DNA from: Plasmodium coatneyi
Lineage: Eukaryota > Apicomplexa > Aconoidasida > Haemosporida > Plasmodiidae
Assembly: GCF_001680005.1 (NCBI RefSeq)
Contig: NC_033567.1
Coordinates: forward strand, 1,860,001-1,924,000
Length of the DNA stretch: 64,000 bases
Reading direction: 5' to 3'
Made by a program: the position numbers and the translations under genes. Under the pieces are notes generated by a model that had not been told where the DNA came from, searched no databases, and saw only the letters and a program-made list of their open reading frames with translations. Numbering within the stretch: the first letter of the stretch is position 1; the number at the start of each line of letters is the position of its first letter. Of this stretch, positions 33,778-43,037 are shown piece by piece.

Positions 33778-36615
33778 CTATGAGTTGTCCATATATTGAG
33801 CAAACTTCTTGACACCCTTGGCGGAAAAAATTTCATTGAAGTTCTTCAAAATTGCGCTCTGAAACTCTGCATTGAGGGAGTTCGATGCGAAGTTCAGGGT
33901 CGTCTTGTTCATCTCGTAAAGCGTATTGTGAAGGTTCCTGTAAAACTCCTCTTGGGGATTTTGTTTCCTCTGGACATCTAGAAAGGACGTCACTGAATTA
34001 ATGCTCCCTGGGGCGTTCATGGAAAACTTGTATACATTGCCTTGGTTGAAGCAGGAGTGATTCCAGTACTCATAATACACGAATGCACAAGCGCATATGA
34101 AAGCAGAGAAGAGGAAGTAAAAAAGGGACCTAGCGCGTTTATATATTGACATGGATGAATACACAAAACATATCATTGCGATGACATAAAAAAGGGAAAG
34201 GGACGTGTTGCTATCTTTGGGCCTCATGTCTTCCCTGTAATTGTATATATTTTCCTCGTTCTGTGCGAAATGGTCCACCATTTGGTTTTCTTCCACTGCA
34301 TTGTTAACCACGTTAAACGAGCGCAAAATGGCGTCCGCATCGTTATATGGGACTGTGTGTCCGTTCTGGAACATGCATTCCACACTTGCTCCGTCTTGTG
34401 GGTAGAAATTTTTCAGATCAATTGGGGTGAAGAGATGATCATTTCCTCCTTCCCCATTATTCGCGCCATCAATCCTGCACTTGCTCATCTGCATTCCATT
34501 TTCGCAATTTAACATTTTCATCCTTTTGGTGAAGGGGTTATCCATAAGTAAACCGTCCCCCCCTTTAAATTTTCCTATCCTTTGCTCATGGATACGTTTC
34601 AAGTATTTTTCTGTTGACAAGGGGTTCATGATTCCACCCTCAGCAGAGTTCATTTTATTTTTCGTTACGAAGACATAGTGTAACTTCCACGGGCGGGACG
34701 ACACTCCTTCGTTTATTCCGTGCACATACTTTGTATACTCACCATCCAGGTGTTCACCACTCTTGTATACAAACGCACGATCAACAGTGGGTTCTGTACC
34801 CATGTGAAGCACATCCCCGTTTAAGTTCTTCTGCACGATGGTATCACCGTCGTTTGTTACTCCTCCCATGGGGGACACCACCACTCCTTCTTCCTCCTCC
34901 TCCGTTAAGAGAATATCCTCGTCCATTTTATGGACTTCCCTCAAAACTCGCCTCCTAATTTTGACATCACCAGGTGTACCGAGCGTTATATTTTTCGCTG
35001 CTTCATTTTCAACCTCCTCCAAACCTCCTTCTCCATTTGAGGATATCGGCTTCTTGGACTTCTTCTTATTGATGTCATCCTTTGAGGATTTACTACCCTT
35101 GGAAATTTTCTTCTTCGTTGGTCGTTCTTCCTCGATCACTTCTTCGTTGTTGTCGTCCTTATCCCCGTCATCATCCACATCCACAGTGGGTTCTTCCTCC
35201 TGTGCGTAAGGTTCCTCGTCCACATTCAACGTACTCGAAACGGTTGTCGTGGATTCATCTCCCGCTTCGGTTGATGTATCTGCTTCTGCCAGTTTGGAAC
35301 ATTCTCCTCCTTCATGGTTACCTTGACTTCCACATGGATCACAACCTTCCGTTCTTTTTACGTCCACTTCTTCCCCTTTTTTTTTACTTTTTTCTTTACC
35401 TTCCGACTTGGCGCTCTTCTTACTTCCTTTACTACCCTTTTCTCCTTCCTCCTCTTCGCTTCCACTTTTCTTTTTTTTTTTTTTCTTCTTCTTCTTCACA
35501 CTTTTATCTTTCTTGTCTGCTTTCTCCTCAGAGTTTTCCCCTAAATCAGATGTGTTCAGGTTCGTGCTTACACCAGAGAGGGTTCTACCTTTGATGCAAG
35601 GAACTTTCATATGCTCCTTCTTTGTTGGAGGGAAATAACTATTGGTAGTGTCTCCATCAGAAGAACCGCTCTTCGTAGAACCTATGGACGGGTCATCCAT
35701 TTTGATCATATCCCCATCGTCACAATTATTAACATATTTTTCGAATGCACCACGAGCTTGTTGTTCGGCCATAAACTGTACAGCCAAATTCGAATCTTTT
35801 TCTACATCCAGTCCAACTTCTTTCCAAAAATTTTCCAACCTTTCCCGTAATCCTTCTTCGAACATATCTATCCGTTCTTCGGTTAAATTATACCATTCGT
35901 CAATCCAGCATAGTGCCTTACGATGATATTTCAGCAAGTTCTTCTTAATCGCATTAACGATCCAATTTTCTAATTTAGAACACAAAACTCCAAAGTAGGG
36001 GATATCTATAGTGAACAGCTTATAGCACGTTACGACGACTTTGCTATTTTCTATCCAATTTTCTCCTAGCTTTCCTCTTTTTGCCTTTTCACTGTAGAAA
36101 ACCGTTGGGTCTTCCTCAGGATTGTAATCTTCACAGGACACCTTATCGTTCACTATATCGATTAGGATAACTTTCCTCTGTGCCAATAATTCATCCGAAA
36201 TGTTAAACGCATTCTCCTCTGTGTTGTAACCCATATGATGCGTTGAATCTACCTTCACGCTTGCTTTCGGGAAACCCTTAGCTTCGTATTCGACCTTTAA
36301 ATTAGGGGAACTGTTCCAAGACTTCTCATCTACAAGGCAATATTTTGGGTCCACAAAATTTTGTAACCATTTTGGAATTTTACTTACAAGATTCATTCTC
36401 TTGAATGTGTAATCTACTGCCTTTCCATTTTCATCGTCCAGTGTACCCTTTTTAAATAGTACTAATTTCCTTACATCTGTTCTGTTATTCTTTCCCACTC
36501 CTGTGATGGTATTGTTTGTATCTTGCTGTGTCACTCTTGCCAGTAGATATCTTTGGCAGATATTGAACTCCTCCATGGTCAGAGGCATGGTCAGTCTGAA
36601 CTCGATTAACTTCAT
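33778..36615 (-). CDS. Phosphatidylinositol transfer protein domain with acidic/lysine linker and two membrane segments
   Basis: Single exon, 945 residues. The ATG at 36615 (MKLIEFRLTMPLTMEEF) aligns exactly with the PITP N-terminus (VLLKEYRVILPVSVDEY). Residues 1-265 are a complete PITP domain: YTFKRMNLVSKIPKW, KSWNSSPNLKVEYEA, VILIDIVNDKVSCEDYNPEE, GKLGENWIENS, PYFGVLCSKLENWIV and HRKALCWIDEWYNLTEERI. This domain exchanges phosphatidylinositol and phosphatidylcholine between membranes. A long charged, disordered linker follows, with a K12 tract, poly-Glu and Ser/Thr-rich sequence. Near residues 803-852 two hydrophobic segments (LFYVIAMICFVYSSMSIY; LFYFLFSAFICACAFVYY) anchor it, followed by about 95 more residues. 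Classical soluble PITPs are about 270 residues, so this is a membrane-tethered variant, possibly at a contact site (inference). Confidence 0.92.
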   Translation of the reverse strand: MKLIEFRLTMPLTMEEFNICQRYLLARVTQQDTNNTITGVGKNNRTDVRKLVLFKKGTLDDENGKAVDYTFKRMNLVSKIPKWLQNFVDPKYCLVDEKSWNSSPNLKVEYEAKGFPKASVKVDSTHHMGYNTEENAFNISDELLAQRKVILIDIVNDKVSCEDYNPEEDPTVFYSEKAKRGKLGENWIENSKVVVTCYKLFTIDIPYFGVLCSKLENWIVNAIKKNLLKYHRKALCWIDEWYNLTEERIDMFEEGLRERLENFWKEVGLDVEKDSNLAVQFMAEQQARGAFEKYVNNCDDGDMIKMDDPSIGSTKSGSSDGDTTNSYFPPTKKEHMKVPCIKGRTLSGVSTNLNTSDLGENSEEKADKKDKSVKKKKKKKKKKSGSEEEEGEKGSKGSKKSAKSEGKEKSKKKGEEVDVKRTEGCDPCGSQGNHEGGECSKLAEADTSTEAGDESTTTVSSTLNVDEEPYAQEEEPTVDVDDDGDKDDNNEEVIEEERPTKKKISKGSKSSKDDINKKKSKKPISSNGEGGLEEVENEAAKNITLGTPGDVKIRRRVLREVHKMDEDILLTEEEEEGVVVSPMGGVTNDGDTIVQKNLNGDVLHMGTEPTVDRAFVYKSGEHLDGEYTKYVHGINEGVSSRPWKLHYVFVTKNKMNSAEGGIMNPLSTEKYLKRIHEQRIGKFKGGDGLLMDNPFTKRMKMLNCENGMQMSKCRIDGANNGEGGNDHLFTPIDLKNFYPQDGASVECMFQNGHTVPYNDADAILRSFNVVNNAVEENQMVDHFAQNEENIYNYREDMRPKDSNTSLSLFYVIAMICFVYSSMSIYKRARSLFYFLFSAFICACAFVYYEYWNHSCFNQGNVYKFSMNAPGSINSVTSFLDVQRKQNPQEEFYRNLHNTLYEMNKTTLNFASNSLNAEFQSAILKNFNEIFSAKGVKKFAQYMDNS

Positions 36616-37504
36616 CTTGGGGGTCACAATTGGGTAATTTGGTTCACGTGATTTTTTTTATTGTTTTTTTTTTTTTCCCTTTTTCGTGCTCACCCTTGTC
36701 GCTGGGCTTGGATTGGAATATATACGAAGGACAAATATATGTACGTATATATGGGACCCACTGACTCTGTCTTAGGAGCTATACAATAGACCACTGCGCT
36801 AGGCACAGGTTTGTGTTGGTTCATTCAAAGATAACCACACGTGCTTGCCGTGCCGGGAGGATGACACTTATCCAACTGAGGCTTGCACGTGAGACGATCT
36901 ATCATCTATATGATTAGGCACAAACGTAAACGATTGGGGAAGCCTAGAATATGTACTCGTCGATATACTTCTAATCTGGCTATGCAAAAGTACGAAACGT
37001 TCTATCCCGTGGCCTTATTTTAGTCTATATGGTTATTTGGCCTGCCATGTGGCAAAAATCTATGTCTCCATGGCAAAATAGTATGATGAAAGAATATTCG
37101 AAATGGATTAAATTCGTAGCTTCGGTAATTTTTCGTTGCTCAGAATCATGCCAATATATAGTAGCTGTTTATGTCCTCTTTTTTATGTAACAAAAATAAT
37201 ATGCGATTGACCGATCGATCTATCTCAATTGGGGATGAATTTTATTTTTTCATCCAATTGTATTGTTCTGATCAATATATCACTAGACCTTTTATTATTG
37301 TGAATATGCTAGTATTTTTCATTGTTTTGGGTTTTTTTTTTTTTTTTTCTTTGTTTAATCTCATCTTGTATTGTTTTTATCACAATTTTGCGCTGTATCT
37401 ATCTGCGCTTCGTTATGATTAATTATGACGATAACTACAACTATAATTTTGTAATCGCGATTATTGCGATCCCCGCGGATTGTATTGTTATTTGCACTTA
37501 TTTT

Positions 37505-37549
<45 letters not shown>

Positions 37550-40500
37550 CTTATTATAGGAGCTTTGAAAAAAGCACGCCCAACTTGGTAGATAATTTTG
37601 CTACGATTCCATTGCATGCCATTATTTATTCGACGGCACTCGACCCGATTCGTTTTCGCTCATATATATTATGTACTTCTATGTTCAACATTTTATTTAT
37701 TTATTTTTATTCTATTATTATTATTATTATTATTTTTTTTTTTTTTTTTTTTTTTTTTGTTTTCTTTTTCCGTCTCTTTACAAATTAAAATGCCAAAGCA
37801 AGTGAGCACATAATACAAACATACATATAAAATGCGGACATGCGCGAGTGCATCATCCGGGTCTGCTCGCTTCGATTCTCAATGGAGGTTACCCTGGCTG
37901 CTCATGCACACAAATGAAATGACCTACTTGCACGATGGCATTATTGTTGCAAAGTATAATTTAAATACTTTTTAGGATAAGCATTTCGTACTTGCGCGAA
38001 GTATAGGGCCTCCCAATGGGAGGAACAAATAAATAAATTTTTCTTTTTTTCCTTGTATATATGTACGCATGTAGATGTGGCGGCCGTTTTTTTAAAAAGA
38101 AAAAAAAAAAGACCGAACTTTGTTTACCCTATAAAAAAATGACAAATTTTAATAGCATGCCGACTTACCAATGTCTTAAGAATTTACCTGCGCGTTTTAA
38201 TTTGCCGTCCTTCCCAATTGCGCATTTTTTAATTCCTTCGCGAAGGGCCAATTTGGTAACTCCTCGGGGAAAGCAAAACTGTACAATAGCATAATAGAAC
38301 AAAATATTGCAGTGATATTATACATGCATGAGTTATGAATAAATTCGATCCTCCCTTCGGTTTGCACTTTTCGCGCATGCTTACGAACGATCTGCTAGGA
38401 AGAAAGGCCAAGTGTCCCATTCGTCTCACTTGCTCCCTTTTAAGAAAGTATGTGAGCGCATGATCCGATTTTTGAAACTCTCCTCATCACCTTAGGAAAA
38501 AGTAAATCCCCTCCTGAGCAGACCCTTATATATTTATTGCTCAGATAGCAATTTCCTGCAACCGCATGTATACAGGGGTAATTATATTCCTCACATATTG
38601 TGCGCCGTATTGTCCTACGTACGTCACAGAGCAAAACTGTCAAACTTAAACCGGGGCAAACGTGTATAAACGAAGTGCAGAAGCTTTGCTGGACTGCGCT
38701 GAGATGCATTAACCCCCCAATAATCCAAGTACCTGCGCTCGCCGAACCCCTTGCACGTTCGTCTAATCCATAAATGTCCGTTTCCCTAAAAGTAAAAGCA
38801 GTCGGTATGTAACTCCATTTGAAGGAAAAAGAATTATTTAAAAAAATTTTTCTCTTCAGGGGGACCATTTTGTTTTTCCTTTTCCGTTTTGCCGTACGTA
38901 TAGTTCTATTCGCGTATGTTCAGAGCTATGTGCACGCGCAAACACATGTAGTGCATTTTTACTCATCTTTGTCTTTCCCCTTGAAACAAATTAGCAACGG
39001 AAATGAAAATAATAATTACATTCATACGGGGACATACTTTACAGCACTATATCTGATAGTTCCTATTTGAGGATTTTTTTTTTTTTTTTTGAACTCACTG
39101 AGAGGGTGTTCTCCCCGGGGAAAAATTGCAAAAACGAAACACCAACTGAAATGAGGTTATACAACTTTCGTTCGTTTGCAACACTTTATTCGGGCCATTT
39201 TTCGCCTCCAATATTTGCATTCCTAATGGTGCGCGTCTCACGAGTGTTTATTAGGAAAAAAAAAAGAATGCTCCTCCTCATACACGTACATATGGTTGCA
39301 TCCTTCATAGCGCAAAGAAATAACTCTCGTGTTGCGTCTCAGGGGCATTCACACCTTAACGTTATATGGTGGAAGTTTTTCTTTTCGTCCCAACCAACTG
39401 TTCTCCTGTAAGACACTTCTTTTCTTGTGCGATCGTCCTATTACCCATTTACATCTCCCCCCTTTGACAAGTGCCATACGTCTAGGGCATAGTCACTCTG
39501 GAGGTGCTCACTCCCAGGATCAGCATTCCCTCTTCCTCTTTTACCAAAATGTGCGTTCCTCACCGCGGAGAGAGGAAGGAAAATTAAAGCGCATTAACAT
39601 GTTAGCTGTTTATGCAGACTGCTTTGGCGACTCCTTATTGGCGGCATAACATAAGGGTCTCTTCACGTAAGTCCCTTCCCACTAGGCACTTTTCCCCCCC
39701 CCCCGCTCTGTTATTTTTTTCGCCTCACTGTGCCAATCTGTGGACAAGCCTATGCATACAAACGCGGCGCAATTCTCGTGGCGCCAAAAAATGAATCACA
39801 TTTTTTAAGCATATCAGGGCAAACACAATTAGGACAGGCGGCCTCTAGACGGGAAGAAGCTCCCAATCGGAAAAGTCACACTCTTGCACCTGCTACAAAT
39901 GCATTCGTGCGAGAAAAAAAAAAAAAAGAAAAAAAAAAGGTACATAAAAATAAAGTGTTAGTAAAAATATATTTCCCGACCCACATTTCCTATTTGCTCC
40001 CTACTTTTTATTTTGCCCATTTAATCTCTTTTTTTTTTTTTGCCCATTTTTTTTGTCCCAAAAATTTTGACCTATTCTTTTGTTCCCAATTTTTTGGGGG
40101 GGAAGGGGAGAGGGGGAGGGGAAAATCATATTTTTGTGAACAGTCCTCCCTTAAAAAGAATGCATAACACCCTATTCAACACAAAACCAGTTCACACATT
40201 TCTTCATCACCATTCTTTTTACCAACACTTTTTTTGCCAACACTTTTTGGCAACATTTTTTGCACATTTTTTTTCACCTCATTTTTTTCACGACAATTTG
40301 TTCTGCCCATTTTTTTGTGTTAAAACTTATTGGTGATGTGTGTGCAATTTGTTTTCATCTCTTTTTTCTTCTTTTTTTGTGTTTATTCATCCTTATGTGA
40401 TGAGACATTCATTCTTATGTGATGAAAGAGCCCTCCTCTTCTTGCGATAAACTTCGTGAAGATGTGGCTACCCCTGGCCTTGACCCTGTCCCTGGGACTC

Positions 40501-41177
40501 GACGAAAAAAAGATATAACAATTGAAATACGCGCAAAGTGGTAAAAAGATAGAAACAGTAAAAAAAAGGAAAAAAAGGAAAGTATATCCTAGTGTGTGTG
40601 TGTGTTACGTGGTGTGTCGCGTCCAAAGTGGAGGGAGGGAAAACGGAAAAGAGGGGAGCAACCTTCCCAAAAAGGAGGAACCTTCTAAAGGGGACAGGAA
40701 CATGACCCATTCCCCAAGGGAAAGGAAGGTACTTTTTGAAGGGAAGAAAGGTACTTCCTTATAGGAAGGAAAGGAACAATACCTTCTCCCAAAGGGACAA
40801 ACTTCCCGAAAAAGGAGGAACCTTCCCAAGGGGAAAGGAAGGGAACAATTCTTCCTTGAGGAAGGAACATTACCTTCCCAAGGGGGAAGGAAAGGATGTA
40901 ACCTTCCTGAGGAAGGAAGAGGAAGAGAACAACCTTCCTTAGGAAGGAGGGAAGGAAGGGAACAACATTCCAAGGGGAAAGGAAGGAAAGGGAACATCAC
41001 CTTCCCTAATGAGAAGGAAGGAACATTACCCTCCCAACGTTGAGAACACCCCCATATAGACACCCCCCCCAAGGTTGGACACAAAACAACGACATTGTCA
41101 TCCCTGTAATAGCTATTGATTTGCCACCCTCATCGCAAGGGCGAGCGCGAAAAAAAAAAAAAAAAAAAAAAAAAAGG
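36616..41177. promoter_or_regulatory. 4.5-kb divergent intergenic region (PITP / AP2 factor)
   Basis: No credible gene is present. Contents include tRNA-like sequences at about 36755-36900, a run of about 39 T at 37510-37549, further T runs (37733-37758), C-rich sequence at 39697-39706, and a T-rich tract at 40031-40370 with repeated CAACACTTTTT/CACATTTTTT phrases. A purine-rich repeat array at 40612-41036 lies just before the AP2 start. Both promoters and probably a long AP2 5' untranslated region are here. The 142-codon minus-strand frame at 38440-38868 has no recognisable features. Confidence 0.5.
40612..41036. repeat. Purine-rich GGAAGG/CCTTCC minisatellite upstream of the AP2 gene
   Basis: About 425 bases of imperfect units of 25-45 bases, built from GGAACAA/GGAACAT, ACCTTCCC, AAGGGGAAAGGAAGG and TTCCTTGAGGAAGGA. 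Each unit contains CCTTCC near GGAAGG, so short hairpins can form repeatedly. The array ends about 140 bases before the AP2 start codon and is on the sense strand of its likely leader. Confidence 0.85.
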
Positions 41178-43037
41178 ATGGATTATCTTGACAAAGAACA
41201 AGTGAAATATGTGGAGGAGCAAAAGGAGGAAAGCAGCAAATGCCGCAACGTTTGGCAAGAAATAATTAGAAAAACTCTTGGATGTACAAAGGAACAAATA
41301 CAAAAATATGTTGCAAGTTGTAGAAGAGAAAAGGAAAGGGTCATTTCCATTTTATATGGAAGTGTCTTCCAAGGGGAAAGGTACCTTGCATATACAAAAA
41401 AATGGAGAGGAAACACCTTAAACGAAATCATCAATCAGGATGAAAGAAATTATGCAAACTTGAAAAAGTTGGGAACGGCGGACAATAGCTACTTGTGCAG
41501 GTTAGCCCTTGGGTATGTGGACCAGGATGGTACGGATATTTTCGGACAGAATGGACAGGCAGAACTTAACAATTGTGAACATGAGGGTAACGGTGACGGC
41601 GACGCAAACAATCACGCTGAAGCTAACGCTAATGGAAACACAACCACCATTACAGACAACATCACCGTCTCCAATAACAATAACAGCAACGGACCCACCA
41701 CTCACAGCAACATGGTCACGAGAGGAAAAGCTCACCATGCAGAAAATAACGCACCCTTAAACGAAAACGATGGAATGTTCGAAAAATTGAACTATTTAGA
41801 AAAAAGAAATTATAGGAACAAGTCCAAGGTAGGCTACTATAACGGTCTGCACGATGGTACCACGAACAGCCACTATTACTATAGTAATGAATACGGAAAT
41901 GGACGCGATGATTTTCACTCTGCTGGTAATTATTACAGTGTGGGCGGCCGAAATGTAGCGAACAGCCGAAGGGCAACCGGCCGAAATGCAAGAACCAGCA
42001 ACCCAAATGGTGACCCCTCTTGCGAATTCCCATCGGAACAAAATGATGCAATAATTAAATACAAGTACTTACCCACAGGTGTTTTCTACAGTCGAGTTTC
42101 TCGATCCTTTATTGCCAATTGGATTGATCATAAAACAAGAAAACAAATTAAAGTACCATATAAGATTGCCGAATTTGGTATCGAAAAAAGTATGATCTTA
42201 GCCATCCTTTCTAGGAACCATCGTATTAATAAACTGCAAAAAGCTCTGCAATGCTACGACAGCTTAACCACCGAACAGAAGGAGGAAATGCTCCAAGATA
42301 TTAGAACCACACAAAAAAGTGAAAACCTTTTTCACGATTTGCTGAAACCGAGCGGGAGGGGCACACCCAATGGAGGGGACATACCTAACGGAAGGGGCAT
42401 GTCCAACGGGAAGGAAATGCCAAATGGGGGGGTCACACCCAACGGGAGGGGAACTCCCAACGTCCTCCTTCACAGTAGAGCATTCCCAAACGGCGCAACA
42501 GACAGGCAAATACACAATGTTAACATCCAAATGGATCAACCAATTGGCCATGTGGACCAACTAATCGGTCCACCCAACCAGCTAATCGGTCAATCCAACC
42601 AACCAATTAGCCAACCCAACCAGCTCCCCTCGCTGAGCAGCAACAACAACTCCCCGAAGAACCGCGACCAGCGGAAACCGAAACGCACAACAATCAAAAA
42701 AAAAAGTGTCGAAAAGAAAAAAATTAAACAGTCGTACCATAACGCAGAAAATTTACCCACTGGGGTGTATTTTTATCAAGGCTCCTATGTAGCCAATTGG
42801 TGGGAAACACAACAAAAAAAACAATTCAAAGTTCCTTTTAAAATATCAGAGCATGGAATAACCAAAGCCAAAAATCTAGCCATCATTTCCAGAATTATTA
42901 GATCATCCTCTGTGCAAGAAGTCAATTTCATTTTATCTCAAATGGAGCAAACAATGGACATCACAAAGTTCGACTATGCTACCATGGCTGCGTTAGCTAG
43001 TAAATATATATTAACCAAAGCTCCGAGAGAGGAGTAA
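41178..43037 (+). CDS. AP2-O4: ApiAP2 transcription factor with two AP2 domains, probably AP2-O4
   Basis: Single exon, 619 residues. The ATG at 41178 follows a long A run; the frame is open upstream to about 41040 but has no earlier ATG. Two AP2 DNA-binding domains are visible. The first, about residues 297-350, contains LPTGVFYSRVSRSFIANWID and RKQIKVPYKIAEFGIEKS. The second, about 522-577, contains LPTGVYFYQGSYVANWWE and KKQFKVPFKISEHGITKA. They share the pattern of three strands followed by a helix and are more similar to each other than to typical ApiAP2 domains. The N-terminal 100 residues are charged and well structured. The linkers are Asn/His-rich, with PNGG/PNGR repeats at about 395-430 and PIGxxDQLIG-type repeats after. 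The AP2-O4 name, an ookinete-stage regulator, is from remembered synteny with glycerol kinase and PITP. Confidence 0.88.
   Translation: MDYLDKEQVKYVEEQKEESSKCRNVWQEIIRKTLGCTKEQIQKYVASCRREKERVISILYGSVFQGERYLAYTKKWRGNTLNEIINQDERNYANLKKLGTADNSYLCRLALGYVDQDGTDIFGQNGQAELNNCEHEGNGDGDANNHAEANANGNTTTITDNITVSNNNNSNGPTTHSNMVTRGKAHHAENNAPLNENDGMFEKLNYLEKRNYRNKSKVGYYNGLHDGTTNSHYYYSNEYGNGRDDFHSAGNYYSVGGRNVANSRRATGRNARTSNPNGDPSCEFPSEQNDAIIKYKYLPTGVFYSRVSRSFIANWIDHKTRKQIKVPYKIAEFGIEKSMILAILSRNHRINKLQKALQCYDSLTTEQKEEMLQDIRTTQKSENLFHDLLKPSGRGTPNGGDIPNGRGMSNGKEMPNGGVTPNGRGTPNVLLHSRAFPNGATDRQIHNVNIQMDQPIGHVDQLIGPPNQLIGQSNQPISQPNQLPSLSSNNNSPKNRDQRKPKRTTIKKKSVEKKKIKQSYHNAENLPTGVYFYQGSYVANWWETQQKKQFKVPFKISEHGITKAKNLAIISRIIRSSSVQEVNFILSQMEQTMDITKFDYATMAALASKYILTKAPREE

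Noticed and set aside
38440..38868. Minus-strand 142-codon open frame in the PITP-AP2 intergenic region
   Set aside because: No recognisable motif, no low-complexity or codon-use signature of Plasmodium genes, and no splice context. Probably open by chance in a slightly GC-richer patch.
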